Assembly: GCA_001898165.1 (NCBI GenBank)
Contig: MKTD01000014.1
Location: forward strand, 124,001-188,000
Direction: 5' to 3'
DNA length: 64,000 bases
Source: Bacteroidia bacterium 43-41
Lineage (GTDB): Bacteria; Bacteroidota; Bacteroidia; Bacteroidales; Dysgonomonadaceae
Each line of letters begins with the position of its first letter. Position 1 is the first letter of the stretch. Below are positions 15,969 to 25,394 of this stretch, piece by piece. The position numbers were made by a program, and so were the translations under genes. Below the pieces are notes generated by a model. The model made no database searches, was not told the DNA's origin, and worked only from the letters and a program-made list of their open reading frames with translations.

Positions 15969-18900
15969 TTAAAAAGAACTACTGATCGAAATACTGAACG
16001 TTTGTCCGTTTTTCACTTCGTGGGTAATGGGGTCGCGCCCTTTGTCGTAATTTTCGGTTTTGCGCGGAAGCAATTCATCCGTGGGAAAATTAAATTCATT
16101 CCGAACATAATCTTCCGGTGTGTTGGTATAGAAAATTTGGACGGCATTGAGCAAATTGCGTCCACTTATTTTCAGCAGGATATCATTTTTAGGAAAGCGA
16201 TAGCTGATACTTGCCTCCAACGAATTCATCGCTGCGCGGTATTCGTGTTGATAGGCGTTTTCGCCCAATAAAAAAAGTTGTCGTCCGGTGCGGTCAAACA
16301 AAATGTTCGCCTGTATTCTTTTATCGGTATATCGGATGCCGAAGTTGAACAGATAGGGCGTTTGCCCCGTAAGCGGGCGGTGTTGGGTGCTTTTGGTTTC
16401 GGTAAATTTCTCTTCGCCATTATCTTGCGGAACTATTTCCATTCGTTTGCCTGTTACCGACGAACGACTCAACGTAAATCCGGCGGACACTTCCGTTTTC
16501 ATCAAAAAACCAGCATCGGTTATAAAACCGAGATGTGAACGGACAGTCGTTTCAAATCCGTAGCAAAAGGCTTTGTCAGAATTTTGCAGTACATACATCG
16601 GCTCGTCGTATCGGAACAAATACGTGGTGCGTTCAATGGGGCGGTGTATGTGCCTGTAAAACAATCCGGCGGAGACAAAATCACGCGTGTCAATGTATTT
16701 TTCAACAAGAAAATCAATAGCGTCAACAGTTGACGGCAGTACTATCCGGTTTACAGCAGTGCCCATAAGATGCGTATCATACATAGGGAAAGGCACGTAA
16801 TCCGCCAACTCCGGACGGACGACAGAGCGTTGAAAACTCAAGCGGGTATTTACATCTTTTAGCGGTGTAACGATCATGTTTGCAGATGGTGCGATGTACC
16901 ATTTCCGTTTTTCTCCGCCGTCTGATTTGCCAACATTTTCATAATCGCCCCGAATGCCCCATACAAAACGTGTTTTATTCATCCACCGATGCTCAAACAT
17001 CACAAAAGGATGATGCTGCCTCAAATTTCCCTTGTATTCATTTCGTTCGAGTGTTTGATAGATGCGGGAAGAAGGATCGGGGTTGATGGATTCTTTATCG
17101 TAGCTGTACAACGCCTCGTTTGATGTAAAACAAAGGCGTTTGTGGTTTCCGTTGTATCCGAGAGACAATTTATTTTGTATCTTGTTGATAGTAAACGGGA
17201 TTGACGCTGAAAATCCGATATAAAAATCGCGTTCCCGGTTGTCATACCATCCGCTTGAAGCCAGATAAATGTTCCTCAATTCAGGATGTTGATGCATAAA
17301 ATAGAGCAGTGAATCGTCTTTCAACGGTTTATACATTTCGGAAAATGCCGCGTCTTTGCGCTCGCGCCTTACGAATGTATGCGAAGCGTTCCATTGCAGC
17401 GAGAGTTTGCCGTAGTGGTGCTTTCCTTCCAATTTATTCTGCAACAAATCAGAAAAAACGGGATAATTGAAAAATTGATAACTCCGGTTGTTTTCGTCTT
17501 CGGAAATATCTTTCAAATAAGCCGTAATTTCAGTCAATTCATTATCGAAAGTCCGGGTAAAAACATTTCGCATACTGATCCTGTTTTTTCCGAATTGCCA
17601 TCCGGCATTGAGTATTCCGCCCAATACGACGTTTCTTTGATAACTGTTTCCGGCATTCCGTTTTTCGCCCCAATTTCCGGTATATTGTTCGATATAATCC
17701 CAGCGCCCTCGTTGTGTGTGTTTTATAGCAGATTGTCCCATTGCGTTCTGATAAGATAACGAAAGCACAAAACCCAAACGGTCTCCCGAATTATTCAACG
17801 CGTACGTTCTACCCATTGTAAAGTGGTAAAGTTGCGAGGGAAAGGTTTTTTGATTGGTGATATCGAAGTGGGAAGCAGGAAAAAGCGATCTGTTTCCGGG
17901 TATTTTACGGCTGCCGTCGTCTAATCCAATGCAGTCGAATTTACCGTTTTTTCTTCCTCGAAAAGTGTTAAAGGCGGTTTGCGTATTAAATTGGCAAGAG
18001 GCTTTGAATTGCACATAATTCTGTTCGGGAATGTCTTTGGTTGCAATTTCGGTAATTCCACCGGCAAACCCAATGGGAATATCCGGTGTGGATGACTTCA
18101 AAAGGCGGATATTGTCCACCAAAGCCACTGGGATTAAATTGAGCGAAAAAACGTTGAACGAAGCATCGTAAATGGGCAACGGAACGCCGTCCAACAAAAT
18201 GGTGTTCCATCGGTTTCCTATCCCACGAACGCTGATTTCGTCTTTTTCGTTAGCAGCGATGCCTGGCAAAAGTTTCACAGCATCGCGTACCGTATGACAA
18301 TCGACGGCGTTCACTTCCTGTATGCTGAGGACAGAACTGATGCAAGGTGTGTTTCGTTGGGAGCGGATTGCATCGGCAATGGTTGTTTCGAACGGTTTTC
18401 GCGCAACAACAATATCGTTCAGCTGAATAGGCATTTCTTTCAACGCGGCATCCAAACGCGTCGTCCGATTCTTTTCAATTTCAATTTGTGTCACCCGAAG
18501 AGGTTCAAACCCCATAAAGCGGACTGTAACCGCATGTTTCCCAACAGAGAGTGGAAACGAGTAATCTCCGTTTAACCCTGTTATCGTACCTTTTTGACAT
18601 TCCTGAGCGAATATCGTTGCGCCTTGAAGCGGTTCGCCATACGTATCGGTTATTTTTCCCGACAAGTAGCCAACATTTTGTGTTTCATCTGCACGGGGAA
18701 TGATTACAAAACGTGATAAGCTAATTTTCAGATAATTAAGTGATGTGTTTTTTAATGAATAACGTATCCAGTCTTCTATATCCGTGGACGCAATTGTGAG
18801 TTTTGGAGCAATTATATCTTCCAAAAAACGACTTTCATACGTTACAAAGTGTCCGATTTCCTTTCCTGCAATAGCAATTTTTTCTAATCTCGAAAGCATC

Positions 18901-18998
18901 GGTTCCTCTGGAAAAGAGATGGTTTGAGCCGTCAGATTTAAGGTGACAAAGAGAATTATAATTGAGAGATACAGTATTTTCAATAAATTTCGATGCAT
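15969..18998 (-). CDS. TonB-dependent transducer with STN domain
   Basis: A 1009-residue outer-membrane receptor. After the signal peptide (ends near LTAQ, about residue 25) comes an STN domain (about 30-105, LTIASTDIEDWIRYSLKNTS), the part that contacts a FecR-type anti-sigma factor in the periplasm. Then come a carboxypeptidase-like domain (GKITDTYGEPLQGATIF, about 114-195), a plug (LLPGIAANEKDEISVRGIGN, LLDGVPLP) and a long barrel ending in SISSSF. Its gene starts 11 bp after the fecR-like gene, forming an operon with it. Ligand unknown; an iron chelate, sugar or other nutrient are all possible. Confidence 0.92.
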   Translation of the reverse strand: MHRNLLKILYLSIIILFVTLNLTAQTISFPEEPMLSRLEKIAIAGKEIGHFVTYESRFLEDIIAPKLTIASTDIEDWIRYSLKNTSLNYLKISLSRFVIIPRADETQNVGYLSGKITDTYGEPLQGATIFAQECQKGTITGLNGDYSFPLSVGKHAVTVRFMGFEPLRVTQIEIEKNRTTRLDAALKEMPIQLNDIVVARKPFETTIADAIRSQRNTPCISSVLSIQEVNAVDCHTVRDAVKLLPGIAANEKDEISVRGIGNRWNTILLDGVPLPIYDASFNVFSLNLIPVALVDNIRLLKSSTPDIPIGFAGGITEIATKDIPEQNYVQFKASCQFNTQTAFNTFRGRKNGKFDCIGLDDGSRKIPGNRSLFPASHFDITNQKTFPSQLYHFTMGRTYALNNSGDRLGFVLSLSYQNAMGQSAIKHTQRGRWDYIEQYTGNWGEKRNAGNSYQRNVVLGGILNAGWQFGKNRISMRNVFTRTFDNELTEITAYLKDISEDENNRSYQFFNYPVFSDLLQNKLEGKHHYGKLSLQWNASHTFVRRERKDAAFSEMYKPLKDDSLLYFMHQHPELRNIYLASSGWYDNRERDFYIGFSASIPFTINKIQNKLSLGYNGNHKRLCFTSNEALYSYDKESINPDPSSRIYQTLERNEYKGNLRQHHPFVMFEHRWMNKTRFVWGIRGDYENVGKSDGGEKRKWYIAPSANMIVTPLKDVNTRLSFQRSVVRPELADYVPFPMYDTHLMGTAVNRIVLPSTVDAIDFLVEKYIDTRDFVSAGLFYRHIHRPIERTTYLFRYDEPMYVLQNSDKAFCYGFETTVRSHLGFITDAGFLMKTEVSAGFTLSRSSVTGKRMEIVPQDNGEEKFTETKSTQHRPLTGQTPYLFNFGIRYTDKRIQANILFDRTGRQLFLLGENAYQHEYRAAMNSLEASISYRFPKNDILLKISGRNLLNAVQIFYTNTPEDYVRNEFNFPTDELLPRKTENYDKGRDPITHEVKNGQTFSISISSSF

Positions 18999-19009
18999 TT
19001 ACAGACGGT

Positions 19010-20029
19010 TTATTCACGGATCTTGCGCGAAAAGATAATCTCGCTATCCGTAATTCGATAGGATAAATGGTATAATGCCGCAATTTCCGCCGCTATATCA
19101 TTGGCAGAAGTTTTCTTGTCGAACGTAATATTGATGGACATTTTTTCGGGTGCATCCTCAAAAATTACTTTTTTATCATAAAGTTGACGGATACGAAACC
19201 GTAATTCTTCTAATGAAGCTTTTTCCAACACGATAGTTCCTGTTCGCCACGCCGCTATTTGCATGCTGTTTACCGGTTCTGAGCGGAGGTCGTTTCCTGC
19301 TTCCCGATAGAGTGCTTTTTGGTTTGGAGAAAGTTCTACGGATTTATCATCCGAAGCGGTTACTTTTACTTTTCCGCTCAACACACTGATTTCCTGATAC
19401 GGAAGCTCCATGTAGCTCTGTATTGTGAAACTCGTGCCCAAAACCTGAATTTTCAATCCATTGCGAAGATGAACGATAAACGGCCTTGCTTTATCCGCGC
19501 GCACATCGAAAAATACCTCCCCCTCGTCTAACCAAATCTCGCGGGTAAACGGATTGATACCGCCCTCGCGTAAACTCAACGTTGTGCCGGTGTTTAGTGT
19601 TGCTCTCGAGCCATCGGGCAGCGTGATATCTTCCCTGTTTTTTTCCGTGATGTATTGATGGACGATGCGGGCAGAAGATAAATCGGTTTGGGAACCACGG
19701 AATGTGTAGAATAGCGCTATTCCAATGATCAACAGCGCGATACTTGCCGCAGAGCCGATAAAAACAGGCGACAGGACGCGTCTTTTCGCCGTTGGGTTGG
19801 ATTTTTCAAGTTTAACACTGGTTTGTTGAAAGATAAAGTCTTTCGTCTCATTATCCAATTCATCCAATAAATCGCCTGTAACCTCAAACTCTTTTTCGGG
19901 TATCAACTCATTTTCGAGAGATTCAACCACTTCATTTTCTCGTTGCGTGGTTTTGCCTTGCCGGTATCTCTCGAAAAGGTCGCGGGTAATCGCCGCTTTT
20001 TCGTTGGAGGATATGTTTTTTCCTTTCAT
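19010..20029 (-). CDS. FecR-family anti-sigma factor
   Basis: A 339-residue membrane protein. The cytoplasmic N-terminal part (1-85) should hold the sigma factor; a single transmembrane helix lies at about 87-109 (VLSPVFIGSAASIALLIIGI); the periplasmic part has the FecR domain (DITLPDGSRATLNTGTTLSL, GEVFFDV, IQVLGTSF) and a C-terminal DUF4974/STN-like domain (MSINITFDKKTSANDIAAEI). It relays receptor occupancy from the STN-type TonB receptor to the ECF sigma factor encoded divergently 53 bp away. Confidence 0.92.
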   Translation of the reverse strand: MKGKNISSNEKAAITRDLFERYRQGKTTQRENEVVESLENELIPEKEFEVTGDLLDELDNETKDFIFQQTSVKLEKSNPTAKRRVLSPVFIGSAASIALLIIGIALFYTFRGSQTDLSSARIVHQYITEKNREDITLPDGSRATLNTGTTLSLREGGINPFTREIWLDEGEVFFDVRADKARPFIVHLRNGLKIQVLGTSFTIQSYMELPYQEISVLSGKVKVTASDDKSVELSPNQKALYREAGNDLRSEPVNSMQIAAWRTGTIVLEKASLEELRFRIRQLYDKKVIFEDAPEKMSINITFDKKTSANDIAAEIAALYHLSYRITDSEIIFSRKIRE

Positions 20030-20067
20030 TCTGTTATCTTCACACCCGTTTGAACGGATAAAATTAC

Positions 20068-20075
20068 TACTTTTG
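20068..20075 (+). promoter_or_regulatory. -7 promoter box upstream of ECF sigma gene
   Basis: TACTTTTG matches TAnnTTTG exactly. Its G is only 7 bp before the TTG start codon, so transcription would begin at or next to the start codon. A TTTG at 20049-20052 lies upstream at a short 15-bp spacing. Confidence 0.5.
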
Positions 20076-20082
20076 TTTCAGA

Positions 20083-20697
20083 TTGCAAGTAACTGACGAA
20101 ATATTATTAAAAGCGATTGAGGATAAGGACGAAAAAGCTTTCTCTCAATTCTACGAAAGGTACAGCCGCACCATTTTGTGTTTTGTTTTATCTAAAGTTC
20201 ACAATAGAGAAGCGGCTAAAGAAATTGTGCAGAATTTTTGGGTTGCCTTTTGGGAAAATCCACGTATTTTGCGTCCGAATAAAAACGGGAACGTTAAAGT
20301 ATTTATGTTGCAATATCTACGCTTCCGCATCTACGATATGTACCGCATCGCCGTTCCAGAAACTATCCACGTGGAAGAAACAAATATTCCATCTGTAGTT
20401 ACCGCTGATGCCTACATCGAAAAAAAGGAGTTAATAAAAATTGTCAGGGATGCGTTGAGAAACAGTTCATCTTTAACCCAAGATGCTTTTTGGATGAGAG
20501 CGAATAACGTTTCTGCTAAAGAAACCGCGATGAAATTAAATACAACCACGCAAACTGTTCACAATAAATTTTCGCATTCATTGGCTACAATCCGAAAATA
20601 CATCAAAAAACATTATCCCGAGTTGATTAAATACGGCAGCACAAACATTACGCTATTTACATTTATTGCAATTATATGTGACTTTATTCGCGGATAA
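20083..20697 (+). CDS. ECF-type RNA polymerase sigma factor
   Basis: A 204-residue sigma-70 family protein. Region 2 is about 17-85 (AFSQFYERYSRTILCFVLSK, EIVQNFWVAFWENP), region 4 about 130-178 (FWMRANNVSAKETAMKLNTT, TVHNKFSHSLATIRKYI). The start is TTG at 20083: the frame is closed by a stop 22 bp upstream, no ATG precedes region 2, and the -7 box is immediately upstream. The last 17 residues (ITLFTFIAIICDF) are strongly hydrophobic, unusual for a sigma factor and possibly a membrane tether. It is transcribed divergently from its presumed anti-sigma gene rather than ahead of it, the usual Bacteroides order. Confidence 0.85.
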   Translation: MQVTDEILLKAIEDKDEKAFSQFYERYSRTILCFVLSKVHNREAAKEIVQNFWVAFWENPRILRPNKNGNVKVFMLQYLRFRIYDMYRIAVPETIHVEETNIPSVVTADAYIEKKELIKIVRDALRNSSSLTQDAFWMRANNVSAKETAMKLNTTTQTVHNKFSHSLATIRKYIKKHYPELIKYGSTNITLFTFIAIICDFIRG

Positions 20698-20725
20698 GGC
20701 AAGTGCCGTAATTGTGAATACTTGC

Positions 20726-21190
20726 TCATCTTTTACGTGACCTGGAACCGTTGTTTGTAAGTTCGGCAATATAATGCTCAAAGACCGGTTTGTACTCATC
20801 GAGTTGCTCCACCGTACGGACATTTACACTCAGCACCGCATCCAGTTGCCTGAACAACATATATTCCTTCATTTTTCCCTGAAAAGCTTCACTGATCTTC
20901 TCTAACCGATAATACTTCTTCTCTTTTAACGAAGGATCGTCTTGAGTGGCCTTATCAATCGAGAAAGTCAGGTACTGGGTTAAGAACCAGTCTTTGTAAT
21001 AATCGGAGATCATATATTCGTCCTTGAAAGGATGATCCAGGATAGTTTTATCCGTTATCTCAACAGCAAAAGCCCGAGCTCTTTCCTCCTCCAATAACTT
21101 CATGCTCACACCTGCCAAAAGAAAATATAAACGGAGAAATTGATTATTCAAGTGGGTCGTCCGCCCGAAATAGGAAAGAAAGGGGTCAGT
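20726..21190 (-). pseudogene. Fragment of a TlpA-like protein (pre-thioredoxin region)
   Basis: About 155 residues (FGRTTHLNNQFLRLYFLLAG, MISDYYKDWFLTQYLTFSID, MLFRQLDAVLSVNVRTVEQL) resemble the helical region that precedes the thioredoxin domain in Bacteroidota TlpA-family proteins. The N-terminus is cut at about 21190, where a histidine-kinase fragment begins on the opposite strand, and the frame ends at NNGSRSRKR before any CxxC thioredoxin motif. The apparent N-terminal 25 residues of the open frame are just the complement of the kinase fragment. The family call is tentative; that both ends are broken is better supported. Confidence 0.4.
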
Positions 21191-21191
21191 A

Positions 21192-21431
21192 GTGCCTTCT
21201 TTGCCGAATGCGGAAATAGTGGGCGATAAGGTGGAGATCACGGTTTCAGACAACGGACAAGGCATTTCGCCCGAAGCGATGGATAAGATATTTATCCCGT
21301 TCTACTCAACCAAGGCAAACGGATCCGGTATCGGCCTAAGCCTTTGCCGGCAGATCATTGCCCGGCATAAAGGGAAAATATCGGTTCAGTCCGATAAGAA
21401 CGGCACCCGCTTTAAGATTGAATTGCCGTAA
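21192..21431 (+). pseudogene. Histidine kinase C-terminal fragment (HATPase_c end)
   Basis: The 79-codon frame encodes only the end of a sensor kinase ATPase domain: G1 box ITVSDNGQGIS, F box IFIPFYSTKA, G2 box NGSGIGLSLCRQIIARH and the last strands KISVQSDKNGTRFKIELP. The sensor, dimerisation, H box and N box are missing, so it cannot signal. It abuts, head to head, the TlpA-like fragment; together they mark a rearrangement junction at about 21180-21215. Confidence 0.8.
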
Positions 21432-21537
21432 ATAAAAATTCACATGGGATGACCAGAGGTTATCCGGAGTATGCCCGTGCACGGTCGAAAGAAATTCGCC
21501 GGGATAAAAACGATTTCCTCATCCGGATTTCAAAACG

Positions 21538-21545
21538 TATCTTTG
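21538..21545 (+). promoter_or_regulatory. -7 promoter box of ABC-F gene
   Basis: TATCTTTG, an exact TAnnTTTG match, 23 bp before the ATG at 21569. Confidence 0.65.
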
Positions 21546-21568
21546 CACCCTGAAAAATAAAACAAGAT

Positions 21569-23227
21569 ATGGTATTAGTTGATGGATTAGCCGTAGAGTT
21601 CGGAGGAGCGGCATTATTTTCGGACATCTCTTTTGCAATAAATCCCAAAGACCGCATTGCCCTGATGGGCAAGAACGGTGCAGGAAAATCCACAATACTG
21701 AAAATTCTGGCAGGCGTGAGGCAACCGACCAGAGGGCGAGTTTCCACACCCAAAGATTTCACCATCGCGTATCTTCCGCAACACCTGATGACCGAAGATG
21801 AACGCACTGTTTTCGAAGAAACGGCGCAGGCCTTTTCACGTATCCATCAATTGGAAAAGGAAATTGAAAGCATCAATAACCAACTTACTGTACGTACCGA
21901 TTATGAATCGGATGAATATATGCAACTCATCGAACGCGTTTCCACGTTGAGCGAAAAATTTTATGGTATCGAAGAGATCAACTACGATGCAGTTGTAGAA
22001 AAAACGCTGCTCGGATTAGGATTCGTGCGAAGCGATTTCAACCGGATGACATCGGAATTCAGCGGCGGCTGGCGCATGCGCATCGAACTGGCAAAAATCC
22101 TTTTGCAGGATCCTGATCTTATTTTGCTCGATGAACCCACTAACCACCTCGATATCGATTCCGTTGAATGGTTCGAAGATTTTCTTATCAACAGTGCCAA
22201 AGCAGTGGTGGTTATTTCGCACGACCGTGCATTTGTTGACAATATCACCAACCGTACCATAGAAGTTACCATGGGGCGTATTTACGACTACAAGGCAACC
22301 TACTCGCACTACCTTGAATTGCGGAAGGAACGTCGCGAACAGCAACAGAAGCAGTATGACGACCAACAGAAAATGATTGCCGAAACCAAAGAGTTTATCG
22401 AACGGTTTAAAGGAACCTATTCAAAAACGCTGCAGGTGCAGTCGCGTGTGAAAATGCTGGAGAAGCTGGAGTTAGTGGAAGTGGATGAAGTAGATTCATC
22501 GGCTCTGAAACTGCGATTCCCTCCGGCGCCGCGTTCGGGAAGCTACCCTGTTATTGCTGAAAATGTAAGTAAATCGTATGATGAAAAATTGATTTTCAAC
22601 GATGTGAATTTTACCATCGAACGGGGAGAAAAAGTGGCATTCGTCGGCCGCAACGGTGAAGGAAAATCCACGCTCGTAAAATGTATCATGGGTGAAACCA
22701 AATTTGGAGGTAACCTGCAACTGGGACACAACGTGAAGATCGGTTATTTTGCACAAAATCAGGCATCATTGCTGGACGAGGAACTGACTGTTTTCCAGAC
22801 TATCGATAATATTGCTGTCGGCGATATCCGGACGAAAATCCGGGATATACTGGGGGCGTTTATGTTTGGACGGGAAGATATCGACAAAAAGGTGAAAGTC
22901 CTATCGGGTGGAGAACGTACACGTCTGGCGATGATCAAACTGCTGCTCGAACCGGTCAACCTGCTTATCCTCGATGAACCGACCAACCACCTCGACCTGA
23001 AGACCAAAGATATCCTGAAGCAGGCGCTGATCGATTTCGACGGTACGCTGATTGTGGTATCGCACGATCGCGATTTCCTGAACGATCTGGTGAAAAAAGT
23101 ATATGAATTCGGCAACCGGAAAGTAACCGAACATCTTGAAGATATCTACGGATTTCTGGAGAAAAAGAAGATGGAGAGCCTCAGGGAAATAGAGCGGAAA
23201 GTTGAACCACCTGTTTGCATTCGTTAG
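21569..23227 (+). CDS. ABC-F family ATPase (translation factor type)
   Basis: A 552-residue soluble protein with two ABC domains and no membrane segments. Domain 1: Walker [10 protein letters not shown] (34-42), signature [10 protein letters not shown], Walker [14 protein letters not shown]-loop VISHDRAF. A charged linker ([20 protein letters not shown]) separates it from domain 2: [43 protein letters not shown] proteins act at the ribosome E site (EttA/Uup/YbiT type) rather than in transport. Unlike the frameshifted copy at 3.7-4.6 kb, this one is intact and probably house-keeping. Its last 47 bp overlap the 3' end of trhO on the other strand. Confidence 0.9.
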   Translation: MVLVDGLAVEFGGAALFSDISFAINPKDRIALMGKNGAGKSTILKILAGVRQPTRGRVSTPKDFTIAYLPQHLMTEDERTVFEETAQAFSRIHQLEKEIESINNQLTVRTDYESDEYMQLIERVSTLSEKFYGIEEINYDAVVEKTLLGLGFVRSDFNRMTSEFSGGWRMRIELAKILLQDPDLILLDEPTNHLDIDSVEWFEDFLINSAKAVVVISHDRAFVDNITNRTIEVTMGRIYDYKATYSHYLELRKERREQQQKQYDDQQKMIAETKEFIERFKGTYSKTLQVQSRVKMLEKLELVEVDEVDSSALKLRFPPAPRSGSYPVIAENVSKSYDEKLIFNDVNFTIERGEKVAFVGRNGEGKSTLVKCIMGETKFGGNLQLGHNVKIGYFAQNQASLLDEELTVFQTIDNIAVGDIRTKIRDILGAFMFGREDIDKKVKVLSGGERTRLAMIKLLLEPVNLLILDEPTNHLDLKTKDILKQALIDFDGTLIVVSHDRDFLNDLVKKVYEFGNRKVTEHLEDIYGFLEKKKMESLREIERKVEPPVCIR

Positions 23228-24137
23228 AACAGCATCCGTCCATCTCTGCGGCACATTTTTCGCATTGAATAAATAACAGGTGACAGCCATCGTTTTTGCA
23301 GTTGGTATGTGTATCGCATGGTGCCCCACATTGGTGGCATCGGGCAATCACATCCTCTGTAATACGTTCGCCTAACCGTTCATCGAACACGAAATTCTTC
23401 CCGATAAATTTCATCGGGAGATTTTCTTCACGCGCTTTGCGAACGTATTCAATAATACCGCCTTCCACATGGTACACGTTCTTAAATCCATGATGAAGCA
23501 TATAGGCACTCGCCTTTTCACACCGGATACCGCCTGTACAGTACATCACAATATTTTTATCCTTGTGCTCTTTCAGCATCTCTACCGCCATCGGCAACTG
23601 TTCGCGGAAAGTGTCGGAAGGGACTTCAAATGCATTTTCAAAATGCCCCACTTCATATTCGTAATGGTTACGCATATCCACGACAATCGTGTCGGGACGT
23701 TGCGTAATTTCGTTATATTCCTTCGCTTTGAGGTACTTCCCCGTTTTGGAAGGATCAAATGCCGGATCGCTGATACCGTCCGCAACCACCTTGTTACGCA
23801 CTTTCATGCGCAGCACCCAAAACGATTTGCCATCGTCATCCACCGCCACATTCAGACGGATGCCATTCAGCGCCGGATCGGCGGCATACAGTATATCACG
23901 AAAAGCATCCTTATTGTTTTCAGGAACGGAGATTTGTCCGTTAATCCCCTCATGCGCAATATAGACGCGGCCGAACACCTTTATGGCGTCGAACTGAATG
24001 TAAAGGTCATCCCGGAATTCTTGCGGATCAGCAATATGGAAATATTTGTAGAATGAGATCGTGATGCGGGATTCGGTTTCCTGCAACATCCGCAATTTAA
24101 GCGTTGCATTGGAAATACGATTATGAAGTACAGGCAT
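23181..24137 (-). CDS. trhO: tRNA uridine(34) hydroxylase, rhodanese family
   Basis: TrhO (YceA) makes 5-hydroxyuridine at the tRNA wobble position using O2. The N-terminal domain begins [17 protein letters not shown] and includes [19 protein letters not shown]; the rhodanese domain has [18 protein letters not shown] and the active-site loop [12 protein letters not shown]. The C-terminus is cysteine-rich ([36 protein letters not shown]), as in longer family members and probably metal-binding. The Met at 24137 (MPVLHNRI) is preferred over one three codons upstream. The 3' end overlaps the converging ABC-F gene by 47 bp. Confidence 0.9.
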   Translation of the reverse strand: MPVLHNRISNATLKLRMLQETESRITISFYKYFHIADPQEFRDDLYIQFDAIKVFGRVYIAHEGINGQISVPENNKDAFRDILYAADPALNGIRLNVAVDDDGKSFWVLRMKVRNKVVADGISDPAFDPSKTGKYLKAKEYNEITQRPDTIVVDMRNHYEYEVGHFENAFEVPSDTFREQLPMAVEMLKEHKDKNIVMYCTGGIRCEKASAYMLHHGFKNVYHVEGGIIEYVRKAREENLPMKFIGKNFVFDERLGERITEDVIARCHQCGAPCDTHTNCKNDGCHLLFIQCEKCAAEMDGCCSNECKQVVQLSALFP

Positions 24138-24146
24138 GATAAACAA

Positions 24147-24514
24147 ACTGTTTTAAAGATATTCCATCGGGCAAGGCGCAATCCGATTCATCTACGTTGC
24201 GACGGCCATGAAAACAGCCTAATGAAATTCTGTGAATAAAATGATAAACAAACATTGCCGGATTAACCCGTTTACCGGGCCATTATAAATTCGACACAAC
24301 AAAAATACAACAAGAATAGGTAATGTTTGGTTTATTCTGTAATAAGAGTTTGCAAAAGTTTATAATTTCCCGTCATGTAACTTTATGCGAACCTATTCCG
24401 GACACTGTAGAACCGGCTCCGATCTCTACATCAGAAAGCATGATGAAAAACACCTATTTAGGACAACTATCTTCGGAATAGGTATCGTATCTTTGTGATA
24501 TAAATTAGAATATT
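24147..24514. other. Intergenic region with inverted repeat and fpg-like promoter
   Basis: No gene is supported in these 368 bp between divergent trhO and the Fpg/Nei-like gene. ACCTATTCCG (24391-24400) recurs inverted as CGGAATAGGT (24474-24483), 73 bp apart, and a related ACCTATTTAGGAC lies between. The right arm sits just upstream of the -7 box TATCTTTG (24488-24495), 20 bp before the ATG at 24515. This arrangement could be a pair of operators; it is inferred from symmetry only. Confidence 0.5.
24488..24495 (+). promoter_or_regulatory. -7 promoter box of Fpg/Nei-like gene
   Basis: TATCTTTG, an exact TAnnTTTG match, 19 bp before the ATG, and placed 4 bp after the right arm of the inverted repeat. 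Confidence 0.65.
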
Positions 24515-25348
24515 ATGTTGGAATTACCCGAAGTCCTGACTCTCAGTAAACAGGCTAATAATATATTGAGCGGAAAAACGATCACACAAGTATTCAATGC
24601 CATCAAGCCTCATAAATTTACGTTTTATAACGGTGATCCACTGGAATACGGTAAGTTGCTTGTTGGCAAAATCATACTTTCATCCGAAGGACACGGCATG
24701 TTTGTAGATTTCAACCTTTCGGACAACGCCATGATCAATATCGGCGACGGGGTTATCGTCCGTTATTACAATCCGGGCGATAAGATACCTGCGAACTATC
24801 AATTGTTATTGGCATTCGATGATGGATCGTTCCTTGTGTTCTCAGTCGCCATGTACGGATTTATCAACGCCTATCCGGATCGGAACATCAATAATAAATA
24901 CTACAAGTTAAGCAGAGAGAGCATCTCCCCGATAAGTAACAACTATACGGAGGAAGAATTTGAAAAACTGTTTGTTGGAGCGAAAAAGACGTTGACAGCA
25001 AAAGCCCTGCTGGCTACCGAACAACGTATTCCCGGTGTAGGCAACGGTGTGACGCAGGACATTTTGTTCAACGCGCAGGTCAATCCGAAACAAAAAGTAT
25101 CAATCCTCTCTGACAGGAAAAAGGAAGAGCTTTTCAATTCTCTGAAAAATACCCTGATAGATATGACCTTTGAAGGTGGACGTGATACACAGACAGACTT
25201 ATATGGCAATAGCGGGGGTTACCGGACAATCATGTCTGCCGGGACATGGAAAAATCCCTGTCCCCGTTGTGGCGGCACGATCGCAAAAGAAGCATACTTA
25301 GGTGGTTCGGTTTACTACTGCCCCGAATGCCAAAAAGAGAGAGTTTGA
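24515..25348 (+). CDS. Fpg/Nei-like DNA glycosylase homologue lacking the catalytic proline
   Basis: A 277-residue protein of the formamidopyrimidine-DNA glycosylase/endonuclease VIII family. It keeps the H2TH region (RIPGVGNGVTQDILFNAQ, about 171-188) and a C-terminal zinc finger with Cys249, Cys252, Cys269 and Cys272. The N-terminus is MLELPEV instead of the usual MPELPEV. The residue that becomes the N-terminal proline nucleophile is leucine, while the following catalytic Glu is kept. Such variants exist as a subgroup in anaerobes. Activity may be altered, shifted to another amine or lost. It is monocistronic, with a clear promoter. Confidence 0.85.
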   Translation: MLELPEVLTLSKQANNILSGKTITQVFNAIKPHKFTFYNGDPLEYGKLLVGKIILSSEGHGMFVDFNLSDNAMINIGDGVIVRYYNPGDKIPANYQLLLAFDDGSFLVFSVAMYGFINAYPDRNINNKYYKLSRESISPISNNYTEEEFEKLFVGAKKTLTAKALLATEQRIPGVGNGVTQDILFNAQVNPKQKVSILSDRKKEELFNSLKNTLIDMTFEGGRDTQTDLYGNSGGYRTIMSAGTWKNPCPRCGGTIAKEAYLGGSVYYCPECQKERV

Positions 25349-25394
25349 CAACGAATATATTTTCAGGCGATTAAATGTACACGCAATAGGAAAC

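Noticed and set aside
21190-21265. N-terminal extension of the TlpA-like fragment into the kinase fragment
   Set aside because: These codons are only the complement of the conserved kinase motifs; the open frame there is a by-product of the junction.
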